Source of the DNA: Comamonadaceae bacterium
GTDB taxonomy: Bacteria > Pseudomonadota > Gammaproteobacteria > Burkholderiales > Burkholderiaceae_C
Assembly: GCA_947442105.1 (NCBI GenBank)
Contig: CANEVH010000021.1
Span: forward strand, 1 to 62,284
DNA length: 62,284 nucleotides
Direction of reading: 5' to 3'
Shown here: piece after piece, positions 25,855 to 33,834 of the stretch
Position numbering within the stretch: the stretch's first letter is position 1
Layout: each line of letters starts with the position of its first letter
Notes under the pieces: generated by a model
Databases searched by the model: none
Told to the model about the DNA's origin: nothing
Seen by the model: the letters and a program-made list of their open reading frames with translations, nothing else
Position numbers and translations under genes: made by a program

Positions 25855-27630
25855 ATGACCACTGAACGCCCCAAATCCAAAAGTCCCAAATCCCTCACCG
25901 GCTTGCTGCCGTTTTTGCGCCCTTACCGCGCCCGCATTGGCCTAGCGCTGGTGTTTTTGGTGATGGCGGCCACGGCCACGCTGGCGTTTCCGGTGGCGCT
26001 GCGCATGCTGATTGACGGTGGCCTGGTGCAGGGCGACAAGGGCGATCAGATGATGGCCATGCGGGAGCACTTTGTGGCCCTGTTTGGTGTGGCCACGGCG
26101 CTGGGCGTGTTTTCGGCGCTGCGCTTTTATATGGTGAGCTGGCTGGGCGAACGGGTGACTGCGGACATTCGCAACGCGGTCTACCACCATGTGCTGCACC
26201 AAAGCCCGGAGTTTTTTGAGACCACGCAGACGGGCGAGGTGCTCTCACGGCTGTCGGCTGACACCACGCTGGTGCAAACCGTGGTGGGTTCGTCTTTGAG
26301 CATGGGCCTGCGCAACCTGGTGCTGGGTGCCGGTGCTTTATCGGTGCTGATCTGGACCAACCCGGTGGTGATGTTGCAGGTGCTGGTGGTGTTGGTGCTG
26401 ATTGTGGTGCCGAGCCTGTGGTTTGGCCGACGGGTGCGCAAGCTCTCGCGCGCCAGCCAAGACCGTATTGCCGACTCCAGCGCCATTGCCGCCGAGGTGC
26501 TCAACGCCATTCCGGTGGTGCAGAGCTACACCGCAGAAGGTCGCGAGTCGGCGCGCTTTACCACTTCTACCGAAAACGGCTTTGACACCGCCGTGCGCCG
26601 CAGCGGCGCGCGCTCGGTGCTGGTGGGCTTCATCATCATCGCTACCTCTGCGGCACTTTTGTGGGGCCTGTACCAGGGCACGCAGGCGGTGGTGGCTGGG
26701 CGCGTGACGGCGGGCGACTTGGGCCAGACGGTGGTTTATGTGATTTTGCTGGCCAGCGCATTTGCGGTGCTGGGCGAGGTGTACGGCGATTTGCTGCGCG
26801 CCGCAGGCGCCACCGAACGCCTGATGGAGCTGCTGCACACCCAGTCGCCCATTGCCTCACCGGCCCAGCCGGTGCGCTTGCCCTTGCCGCAAGCGGGCAG
26901 CGCGGTGCGCTTTAAAGCGGTCGATTTCCGCTACCCCTCGCGGCCCTCGCAACTGGCTTTGTCGAGTTTCACGCTGGATGTGCAGGCCGGCCAGACGGTG
27001 GCCATCGTCGGCCCCAGCGGCGCGGGCAAGAGCACGGTGTTCCAGCTGCTGCTGCGCTTTTATGACCCCCAGGCCGGGCGCATTGTGCTCGACGGCGTGG
27101 CCACGCACGAGCTGGCGCTGGCTGACCTGCGCGAGCGCATTGGCATCGTGCCGCAAGACGCGGTGATCTTCTCCAGCAGCGCGCTAGAGAACATCCGCTA
27201 CGGCCGCCCCAGTGCCACCGACGCCGAGGTGCAACAAGCCGCCGAGGCCGCGTTTGCGCACGATTTCATTACCGAACTGCCCGAGGGCTACCACACCTTT
27301 TTGGGCGAGCGGGGCTTGCGCCTCTCAGGCGGCCAGCGCCAGCGCATTGCGATTGCCCGCGCCATGCTGAAAAACCCGCCGCTGCTGCTGCTTGATGAAG
27401 CCACCAGCGCCCTGGACGCCGAAAGCGAGCGCATGGTGCAAGCCGCACTGGAGTCCGCCATGCGCAACCGCACCACGCTGGTCATCGCCCACCGCCTGGC
27501 CACGGTGCAAAAGGCCGACTTGATTGTGGTGCTGGACCACGGCATTCTGGTGGAACAGGGCACGCATGCCGAGCTGGTGGCGCGCGGGGGCGTGTATGCG
27601 GGGCTGGCGGCACTGCAGTTCAACGCCTAG
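25855..27630 (+). CDS. ABC exporter, fused membrane and ATPase domains (MsbA-like)
   Basis: 591-aa half-transporter that would work as a homodimer in the inner membrane, probably exporting a lipid, drug or peptide. Residues about 30-320 form the six-helix ABC_membrane domain. The C-terminal ATPase has Walker [10 protein letters not shown], the Q-loop IVPQDAVIF, the signature [14 protein letters not shown], Walker [17 protein letters not shown] and the H-loop VIAHRLATV. It most resembles the ABC_B subfamily annotated as MsbA or ATM-like exporters, but has none of the surrounding lipid A genes (lpxK, waaA), so I give no symbol. The TAG stop is also the first base triplet of a repeated palindrome (27628-27676). 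Confidence 0.9.
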   Translation: MTTERPKSKSPKSLTGLLPFLRPYRARIGLALVFLVMAATATLAFPVALRMLIDGGLVQGDKGDQMMAMREHFVALFGVATALGVFSALRFYMVSWLGERVTADIRNAVYHHVLHQSPEFFETTQTGEVLSRLSADTTLVQTVVGSSLSMGLRNLVLGAGALSVLIWTNPVVMLQVLVVLVLIVVPSLWFGRRVRKLSRASQDRIADSSAIAAEVLNAIPVVQSYTAEGRESARFTTSTENGFDTAVRRSGARSVLVGFIIIATSAALLWGLYQGTQAVVAGRVTAGDLGQTVVYVILLASAFAVLGEVYGDLLRAAGATERLMELLHTQSPIASPAQPVRLPLPQAGSAVRFKAVDFRYPSRPSQLALSSFTLDVQAGQTVAIVGPSGAGKSTVFQLLLRFYDPQAGRIVLDGVATHELALADLRERIGIVPQDAVIFSSSALENIRYGRPSATDAEVQQAAEAAFAHDFITELPEGYHTFLGERGLRLSGGQRQRIAIARAMLKNPPLLLLDEATSALDAESERMVQAALESAMRNRTTLVIAHRLATVQKADLIVVLDHGILVEQGTHAELVARGGVYAGLAALQFNA

Positions 27631-27676
27631 CTTTCATAGAGGTGCGCAGCACCCTCAATCTTGAAAGTTCTTTCGC
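27628..27676 (+). repeat. Stop-codon-anchored palindromic element, copy A
   Basis: 49-bp element beginning on the TAG stop of the ABC exporter gene. Outer arms CTTTC/GAAAG and an inner hairpin GGTGC-GCA-GCACC. It shares the pattern TARCTTTC, AGGTGCGYAGCAC, GAAAGTTCTT with copies at 54425-54472 and 57114-57162. It could be a 3' end stabiliser, terminator-like hairpin or mobile palindrome; no U-tract follows. Confidence 0.75.
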
Positions 27677-27723
27677 GGCATGGCGGGCTCTGCAAACCGG
27701 GCGCCGCTTTAAGTGTCAGCGGG

Positions 27724-28359
27724 TTAGCGCGTCAGTGTGTCACCGGACTTTTTGACCGCGTCTCCCACCTTGTAGCCAGGGTCTTGGCTGAATTCGTAGC
27801 TGCGTTTGCTGCCATCGCCAAACTGGGCGCTCACCGTCCAGAGGGTGTGGGTTTTGACCTTTTCCTCAATCATCTTGCCGGCATAAGCGCCGCCCAGAGC
27901 GCCGGCGATGGTGGCCAGGTCTTTGCCCGTGCCGCCGCCCACTTGGTGGCCCAAAAGCGCACCGCCCAAGCCACCGGCAATCATGCCCAAGGGGCCGCCC
28001 TCTCCCGCCTTTTCGGTCACGGCCACCGACAGCACGCGACCACAGTCCTGGCACACGGCAGCCGCTTTGGGCGCCAATGCCACGGCAGTGGCGGCGCTCG
28101 GGCTGGCGATGGCCAAGCGCGCACGGGCCTCGGCGCGGGCCTTGTCATATTCGGCCTTGGCGTCGCGTCGGCACTGCAGGCGGGCGCTAGAACTGGCCTC
28201 ATCGGTGCACAGCGCCTTGTCGCTCGTGTAGCGCAACGCTGTAGCGCGGTTGTCGGCGGCGAACTGGGCTTTGGGCGTGAGTGGCGCGTCCGAATCGGCT
28301 GCATACGCCCAAGGCATGGCGGCACCGACCAGCAAAATGGCGACAAAGCGGGTTTTCAT
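27724..28359 (-). CDS. Glycine-zipper 2TM envelope protein
   Basis: 211-aa exported protein with a signal peptide (MKTRFVAILLVGAAMPWAYA), a lysine/arginine- and alanine-rich central region, and a glycine-zipper segment GGPLGMIAGGLGGALLGHQV continuing to AGALGGAYAG (about residues 125-160) as in Pfam Gly-zipper 2TM/Rick_17kDa lipoprotein-like proteins. There is no lipobox cysteine, so it is probably not a lipoprotein. ATG at 28357-28359 was chosen over a start 30 bp upstream because TTGGAG precedes it by six bases and it gives a proper signal peptide. A CRP-type site lies 56-71 bp upstream. It converges with the exporter gene. Confidence 0.8.
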   Translation of the reverse strand: MKTRFVAILLVGAAMPWAYAADSDAPLTPKAQFAADNRATALRYTSDKALCTDEASSSARLQCRRDAKAEYDKARAEARARLAIASPSAATAVALAPKAAAVCQDCGRVLSVAVTEKAGEGGPLGMIAGGLGGALLGHQVGGGTGKDLATIAGALGGAYAGKMIEEKVKTHTLWTVSAQFGDGSKRSYEFSQDPGYKVGDAVKKSGDTLTR

Positions 28360-28414
28360 TGCAAGCTCCAACAAAGCATAAAAGCCCATTGTGGGGAGGA
28401 GACTGCGAATACGC

Positions 28415-28430
28415 TGTGAGGTAAATCACA
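28415..28430. promoter_or_regulatory. CRP-family consensus site upstream of the glycine-zipper gene
   Basis: TGTGA-N6-TCACA (TGTGAGGTAAATCACA) is a perfect match to the E. coli CRP / Vfr-type half-site pair. It lies 56-71 bp upstream of the glycine-zipper gene start and about 190 bp before the divergent alcohol dehydrogenase. A regulator of the CRP/FNR family is the likely binder; which member is unknown. Confidence 0.5.
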
Positions 28431-28536
28431 GGCCCGCGTTGGGCGCGCATGCGGGACACCCGCGCACGGGTGCAACGCTCGCCGCAGGCGCAAAAGCCCG
28501 TAGCATGGGCGCCATGACCCTAGCGGCATAGCGCCA

Positions 28537-28576
28537 TACCGCTTTACCGCTTTACCGCTTTACCGCTCTACCGCCA
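28537..28576. repeat. 8-bp tandem repeat upstream of alcohol dehydrogenase
   Basis: Three perfect copies of TACCGCTT followed by TACCGCTC and TACCGCCA, ending 41 bp before the dehydrogenase ATG. It resembles, in position and GC-pyrimidine character, the heptamer array upstream of the exporter gene 2.8 kb away. Confidence 0.85.
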
Positions 28577-28617
28577 CACGGCCATACCGCCCTGCCGCCA
28601 ACTTACAGGAACCACCC

Positions 28618-29661
28618 ATGCTACGAACCAAAGCCTATGGCGCACAAAGCGCCACCTCGCCCATCACGCCCCTGGACATTGAGCGGCGCGAGCCCGGCGC
28701 TTATGACGTGGTGTTTGACATCCTGTATTGCGGGGTGTGCCACACCGACATCCACCTCTCGCGCGGGCAGTTGCCACGGCCCATGTACCCGATGGTGCCG
28801 GGCCACGAGGTGGTGGGCAAGGTCACCCGGGTGGGCAGCGCCGTGACCAGCCACCAGGTGGGAGACATCGTCGGCGTGGGCTGCTTGGTGGACTCGTGCC
28901 GAGGCTGCAGCGAATGCCAGGCAGGCGAAGAGCAGTTTTGCAATGGCCGGGTCGGCACGTACAACGGCCTAGAGCGCGATGGCAAAACGCCCACCTATGG
29001 CGGTTATTCCAAATGCATGACGGTGGACGAAGGCTATGTGCTCAAAATTTCGCCCCACATGGACCCGGCAGCCGCCGCACCGCTGCTGTGCGCCGGCATC
29101 ACCACGTATTCACCGCTGCGGCACTGGAAAGTGGGCAAAGGCAGCCGGGTAGCGGTGGTGGGCCTGGGTGGCCTGGGCCACTTGGCGGTCAAAATTGCTG
29201 CGGCCATGGGGGCGGAGGTCACCGTGCTCAGCACCTCGGAAGACAAACGCGCCGACGCGCTGCGCCTGGGTGCCACCCACTTTGCAGTCAGCAAAGACCC
29301 CGAGACTTTCCAACGCCTGGCGGGCCACTTTGACCTGATTCTCAACACCGTCTCTGCCAACCTGAACTATGACGCCTACATCAGCCTGCTCAAGCGTGAC
29401 GGCAATCTGGTCATCCTGGGCATCCCGGACACCTCCATCTCGTTCAACGCTTTTGGCCTGATGCTCAAGCGGCGCAGCGTGTCGGCATCGTTCATAGGAG
29501 GCATCCGCGAAACCCAGGAAATGCTGGACTTTTGCGCCGCGCACGGCATCGTCTCCGACATCGAAATCATCGCCATCGACCAGATCAACACCGCCTATGA
29601 GCGCATTTTGCAAAGCGACGTGCGCTACCGCTTTGTGATTGATTTGGCCACGCTGGTGTAA
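28618..29661 (+). CDS. Zinc-dependent NAD(P) alcohol dehydrogenase (YahK-like)
   Basis: Medium-chain dehydrogenase/reductase of 347 aa, likely an aldehyde reductase of the YahK/cinnamyl-alcohol type. Catalytic zinc ligands are in CGVCHTDIH (first Cys) and GHEVVG (His and Glu); the structural zinc site is the CRGCSECQAGEEQFC cluster; the NAD(P) Rossmann motif is GLGGLGHLAVK. The ATG has ACAGGAACC upstream. It is monocistronic as far as can be seen. An 8-bp tandem array precedes it, and it is convergent with the DUF1178 gene at the end of the nuo operon, with a 74-bp gap holding nothing recognisable. Confidence 0.92.
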   Translation: MLRTKAYGAQSATSPITPLDIERREPGAYDVVFDILYCGVCHTDIHLSRGQLPRPMYPMVPGHEVVGKVTRVGSAVTSHQVGDIVGVGCLVDSCRGCSECQAGEEQFCNGRVGTYNGLERDGKTPTYGGYSKCMTVDEGYVLKISPHMDPAAAAPLLCAGITTYSPLRHWKVGKGSRVAVVGLGGLGHLAVKIAAAMGAEVTVLSTSEDKRADALRLGATHFAVSKDPETFQRLAGHFDLILNTVSANLNYDAYISLLKRDGNLVILGIPDTSISFNAFGLMLKRRSVSASFIGGIRETQEMLDFCAAHGIVSDIEIIAIDQINTAYERILQSDVRYRFVIDLATLV

Positions 29662-29735
29662 CGCTGCGGCGCGCCATCTTCATGGTCGGCTGCGCAGGCG
29701 CTCGGCCCGAACGTGGGCGCTGCTACTGCAAGCTG

Positions 29736-30206
29736 CTATTGCAAGGTGTTTTTCGCGGCTTCGAGCAGCAACAAGGGCAGTACCGCAATGCCTTCTTCCA
29801 GCAGCTCGCGCGTTTCTTGCGCGCTGGCCTGGCCGCGGATGGCGCGCTCAGGCGCGTCACCGTAGTGGATTTTGCGGGCTTCGTCGGCAAAGCGGTCGCC
29901 CACGTCTGTGGTGTTGGCCACCAGCTCGCGCGACATTTCCAGCCAGGCAGCCCATTTTTCGGGCGATGCTTGGCTCGCGGTCGCAGGTAAAGCCACCGCA
30001 GTTTCGCTTGGCGCTTCCTCGGCCGGGGCACTGCGGCTTGACCGTAGGTTCAGGCGGGGTGCGCTGGGCTTTTTGTGCACTTCGGCGTCACCGCACAGCG
30101 GGCAATGTACCAGGGCGCGGCTGTTTTGCGCCATAAAGTCATCCTCTGAGGCAAACCAGCCTTCAAAGGCGTGGCCCAAAGCGCATTGCAGGTCCAGGAC
30201 TTTCAT
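29736..30206 (-). CDS. DUF1178 family protein
   Basis: 156-aa protein of the DUF1178 family, common in Alpha- and Betaproteobacteria and of unknown function. The N-terminus MKVLDLQCALGHAFEGWF with a Cys-x2-Cys zinc-like CPLC (HCPLCGDAEVHKKPSAP) is the family mark; a longer helical C-terminal part follows. ATG 30204-30206 is used because the family begins there; it overlaps the stop of the NUDIX gene by four bases (ATGA), so the two are coupled. With the NUDIX gene it appears to form the 3' end of the nuo operon. Confidence 0.85.
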   Translation of the reverse strand: MKVLDLQCALGHAFEGWFASEDDFMAQNSRALVHCPLCGDAEVHKKPSAPRLNLRSSRSAPAEEAPSETAVALPATASQASPEKWAAWLEMSRELVANTTDVGDRFADEARKIHYGDAPERAIRGQASAQETRELLEEGIAVLPLLLLEAAKNTLQ

Positions 30207-30802
30207 CGCGGCGTCTGCCAGTCCAGCGTCCAGGCGCCGGACAACACGTTTTGCAGCCATAGGGCACCGACCAAGGTCTTGGCGTCGGTGACCCGCCCAT
30301 CGCGGCACCATTGCAAGAGTTCGGCGGGACTGGCAGTAAACACGTCCAAAAATTCGCCCTCATCGAGTGCACGCGCACCCAAAGTCAGGCCGCGCGCAAA
30401 CCAAACGTCGATGAACTCGGTGGAGTACGCGATAACCGGGTGCATGGCACCAGCGCGCGCCCATTCGGTGGCGCGGTAGCCGGTCTCCTCTTGTAACTCC
30501 CGCTGGGCACAGGCCAAAACGGTCTCGCCCGCATCGAGCTTGCCCGCAGGAAACTCGACCATCACCTGCCCCACGGGGTAGCGGAACTGGCGTTCCAAGA
30601 CCAGTCGCACCTCACCGGCTGCGTCGACATCCATGGGAACCACCATCACCGCGCCGGGGTGCACCACGTACTCGCGGCTGGCCAACTTGCCATCCGGCAT
30701 GGTGACTTGGTCGCACAAAGCGTGGAGGAACTTGCCTTTGAACAGCTCTTGCCTGGAGTGCAGAGTCTCGCGCAGATGGGCATCAGGCAAGGTGGAACCC
30801 AT
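30203..30802 (-). CDS. NUDIX hydrolase, probable ADP-ribose pyrophosphatase
   Basis: Predicted to cleave ADP-ribose or a related nucleoside diphosphate linkage. The 199-aa protein has a complete Nudix box (GKLDAGETVLACAQRELQEETGY, matching G-x5-E-x7-R-E-x2-E-E-x-G) preceded by RQFRYPVGQVMVEFPAG, the typical NudF/ADPRase context. It starts 31 bp after nuoN and overlaps the DUF1178 gene, so it should be transcribed with complex I genes. This nuoN-NUDIX-DUF1178 order is known in related Burkholderiales. Substrate specificity is inferred from family only. Confidence 0.88.
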   Translation of the reverse strand: MGSTLPDAHLRETLHSRQELFKGKFLHALCDQVTMPDGKLASREYVVHPGAVMVVPMDVDAAGEVRLVLERQFRYPVGQVMVEFPAGKLDAGETVLACAQRELQEETGYRATEWARAGAMHPVIAYSTEFIDVWFARGLTLGARALDEGEFLDVFTASPAELLQWCRDGRVTDAKTLVGALWLQNVLSGAWTLDWQTPR

Positions 30803-30833
30803 TACGAAACCCTGCTCGCTGGGGATTTAGGGC

Positions 30834-32321
30834 TCAAGTACCCAGCATCTGCAAAATAGACTGCGCCGACAAGGCCATCAGTCCGGCGGGGAAAATGCCC
30901 AGCAAGAGCACCAGTGCGCCGTTCACACCCAAAATCACGCGCACGCCGGTGCTGGCCACGACGGGGCTCACGGTCAGCGGCTCGTCAAAGTACATCACCT
31001 TGACCACGCGCAGGTAGTAAAAGGCACCGACCAGCGACATCATCACAGCGAACACCGCCACACCAATCTGCATGGGCTGGCCCGACACCAGCAAAGCCTG
31101 TAAGACCGACAGCTTGGCGTAGAACCCGACCATGGGCGGGATACCCGCCATGGAGAACATGCAAGCAGCCATCACACCCGCGTACAGGGGGCTGACTTGG
31201 TTCAAACCGGCGAAGTCGGAGATTTCTTCGCTCTCAAAGCCATCGCGGGCCAGCAGCATGATCACGCCAAAAGCGGCCACGGTGGTGAGCACATAGGTGA
31301 TGACGTAAAACATGGCCGAGCTGTAGGCGTTGGCTGCGGTAATGGTGTTGCCACCCACCACGCCCGACATCACGCCAATGAGCACAAAACCCATTTGCGA
31401 GATGGTGGAAAACGCCAGCATGCGCTTGATATTGGTCTGGGCGATGGCCGCCAGGTTGCCCAAAAACAGCGAGGCAATCGACAAGACCATGAGCATTTGC
31501 TGCCAGTCGATGGCCAAGGGCAGCATGCCTTCGACCAGCAAGCGCATGGTGACGGCAAAAGCGGCCAGCTTGGGCGCGCCGCCAATCATCAGGGTGATGG
31601 CCGTTGGTGCGCCCTGGTACACATCGGGAACCCACATGTGAAACGGGACCACACCCAACTTGAAAGCCAGACCGGCCACGACAAAGACCAGGCCAAAAAC
31701 CAGCACTTGGTGGCGCACCTGGCCTGAAACAATGGCCTTGAACACCTCATTAATGTCCAGCGAGCCGGTCGCGCCATACAGCATGGACATGCCGTAGAGC
31801 AAAAAGCCCGAGGCCATGGCGCCCAGCACAAAGTACTTCATGGCAGCCTCAATGGCCGCGCCATGGTCCCGGCGCAAGGCCACCAAGGCGTAGCTTGACA
31901 GCGTGAGCAGCTCCAGCCCCATGTAAATGATGATGAAGTTGTTGCCCGAGATCATGATGAACATGCCCAGGAGCGCAAACAGGCCCAAAGTAAACAACTC
32001 GCCGCCGCGCAGCATGTCGCGCGTCGCCGAATACGGCCTGCCGTACACCAGGGTCACCATCACCGCCACGGTGGCGAAGCATTTGAGCCACGCCGCCATG
32101 GTATCGGCCACCACCATATTGCCAAAGCCGTACAAGGTCAGGCCCGTGGTGGCGTAAACACCCTCCAGCGCCGCCACCACGGCCAGGGTCGCCATGGTGA
32201 ACGCGAAGGTGAGTCCGCGCAGAGGGCCTTGGGGCCGCAAATCCACCAAGGTAATGACGCAGGCCATCACCAGCAACAGCGCCTCAGGAAATACCGCAAT
32301 CCAACTGATCTGGTCCATCAT
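30834..32321 (-). CDS. nuoN: NADH-quinone oxidoreductase subunit N
   Basis: Antiporter-like membrane subunit of complex I (495 aa, fourteen predicted spans), related to NuoL and NuoM and part of the proton-translocating arm. Conserved segments include YMGLELLTLSSYALVALRRD with the charged residues used for proton transfer and LAFSTISQMGFVLIG around the broken helix. Last nuo gene of the operon; 25 bp after nuoM and 31 bp before the NUDIX gene. Confidence 0.95.
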   Translation of the reverse strand: MMDQISWIAVFPEALLLVMACVITLVDLRPQGPLRGLTFAFTMATLAVVAALEGVYATTGLTLYGFGNMVVADTMAAWLKCFATVAVMVTLVYGRPYSATRDMLRGGELFTLGLFALLGMFIMISGNNFIIIYMGLELLTLSSYALVALRRDHGAAIEAAMKYFVLGAMASGFLLYGMSMLYGATGSLDINEVFKAIVSGQVRHQVLVFGLVFVVAGLAFKLGVVPFHMWVPDVYQGAPTAITLMIGGAPKLAAFAVTMRLLVEGMLPLAIDWQQMLMVLSIASLFLGNLAAIAQTNIKRMLAFSTISQMGFVLIGVMSGVVGGNTITAANAYSSAMFYVITYVLTTVAAFGVIMLLARDGFESEEISDFAGLNQVSPLYAGVMAACMFSMAGIPPMVGFYAKLSVLQALLVSGQPMQIGVAVFAVMMSLVGAFYYLRVVKVMYFDEPLTVSPVVASTGVRVILGVNGALVLLLGIFPAGLMALSAQSILQMLGT

Positions 32322-32346
32322 GTTTCGTTTCTCAAGTCAGCAGGTG

Positions 32347-33822
32347 TTATTTCAGCTTGGACACGGCCACGTGCCGGAGCAATTCGGCAACCGACGCGTC
32401 CATCACGTCGGTAAATGGTTTGGGGTTCACGCCCATGTAGAGCACTGCCACAGCCAAAAGGCCAAGCATCACAAACTCGCGGGCGTTGATATCGCTCAAG
32501 CCTTTGACGTCGTCATTTGCCACTGGCCCCAGGTAGACGCGTTTGAACATCCACAGCGTGTAAGCCGCGCCAAAAATCAGGGCGCTCGCCGCTGCAAAAC
32601 CCACCCAGAAGTTGAACTTGACCGCCGCCAAAATCACCATCCACTCGCCCACAAAGCCAGCGGTGCCAGGCAAGCCGCAATTGGCCATAGCAAACAGCAA
32701 TGAAAAAGCCGCGAACTTGGGCATGGTGTTGACCACGCCGCCGTAGCTTGCAATCTCCCGCGAATGCACCCGGTCGTAGAGCACGCCGATGGACAAGAAC
32801 ATGGCGCCCGAGACAAAGCCGTGGGCGATCATTTGCACCAAGCCGCCAGAGACACCCAGGTCAATAAAGATAAAAAAGCCCAAGGTGACAAAGCCCATGT
32901 GCGCGACCGACGAATACGCCACGAGCTTTTTCATGTCCTGCTGCACCAGCGCCACCAGGCCGACGTAGACCACGGCGATCAGGGAAAGCGCGATCATCAG
33001 CCAAGCCCATTCGTGTGCCGCGTCGGGCGCGATTGGCAGGGAGAAGCGCAAAAAGCCGTAGGCACCGAGCTTGAGCATGATGGCCGCTAACACCGCCGAG
33101 CCGCCCGTGGGTGCTTCCACGTGCACATCGGGCAACCAGGTATGCACCGGCCACATGGGCACCTTAACGGCGAAAGCGGCAAAAAAGGCAAAGAACAGCG
33201 CGGTTTGCTCCGTCTTGCTCAACGGCAGCGCATGCCAAGCGGCAATATCGAAGCTGCCACCCGACTGGATGTACAGATAAATCAGCGCCACCAGGGTGAG
33301 CAAAGAACCGAGCAAGGTGTACAAAAAGAACTTGAACGCCGCATAGATCTTGTTCGGGCCACCCCAGATACCGATGATCAAGTACATCGGAATCAGCGTG
33401 GCTTCAAAAAACACGTAAAACAGCAAACCGTCGAGGGCGCTGAACACGCCAATCATCAGCCCCGACAGAATCAAAAAGGCCGCCATGTACTGGTTGACCT
33501 TGCGGGTAATCACTTCCCAGCCAGCAATCACCACCACCACATTGATGAAGGCCGTGAGCGGCACAAACCAGAAGGAAATGCCGTCCACGCCCAGGTGGTA
33601 GTTGACGTTAAAGCGCTGGATCCAGCTCGCGTTCTCCACAAACTGCATCTCGGCGGTACCGAGTTGAAAACCCGCGTACAGCGGCAAAGTCACCAAAAAG
33701 CTGGCCACCGCCCCCACCAGCGCCAGCCAACGCACCGCCTTGGCATGCTCGTCACGCCCCAGGGCGAGCAGCACGACGCCAAAGGCAATCGGCATCCAGA
33801 TAGCAAGGCTCAACAATCCCAT
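32347..33822 (-). CDS. nuoM: NADH-quinone oxidoreductase subunit M
   Basis: Antiporter-like proton-pumping membrane subunit of complex I, 491 aa with about fourteen spans. Diagnostic segments are the VDGISFWFVPLTAF helix, FFEATLIPMYLIIGIWGG (conserved Glu), AVKVPMWPVHTWLPDVHVEAPT and the lysine-bearing KKLVAYSSVAHMGFVTLG. It sits 12 bp after nuoL and is in the usual position between nuoL and nuoN. No oddities. Confidence 0.95.
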   Translation of the reverse strand: MGLLSLAIWMPIAFGVVLLALGRDEHAKAVRWLALVGAVASFLVTLPLYAGFQLGTAEMQFVENASWIQRFNVNYHLGVDGISFWFVPLTAFINVVVVIAGWEVITRKVNQYMAAFLILSGLMIGVFSALDGLLFYVFFEATLIPMYLIIGIWGGPNKIYAAFKFFLYTLLGSLLTLVALIYLYIQSGGSFDIAAWHALPLSKTEQTALFFAFFAAFAVKVPMWPVHTWLPDVHVEAPTGGSAVLAAIMLKLGAYGFLRFSLPIAPDAAHEWAWLMIALSLIAVVYVGLVALVQQDMKKLVAYSSVAHMGFVTLGFFIFIDLGVSGGLVQMIAHGFVSGAMFLSIGVLYDRVHSREIASYGGVVNTMPKFAAFSLLFAMANCGLPGTAGFVGEWMVILAAVKFNFWVGFAAASALIFGAAYTLWMFKRVYLGPVANDDVKGLSDINAREFVMLGLLAVAVLYMGVNPKPFTDVMDASVAELLRHVAVSKLK

Positions 33823-33834
33823 TTTTCTTATTCC

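Noticed and set aside
27628..27676. The stop-anchored element considered as an integron attC site
   Set aside because: Its left side resembles an inverse core in copy C, but there is no GTTRRRY core at the right side and no integrase or cassette array.
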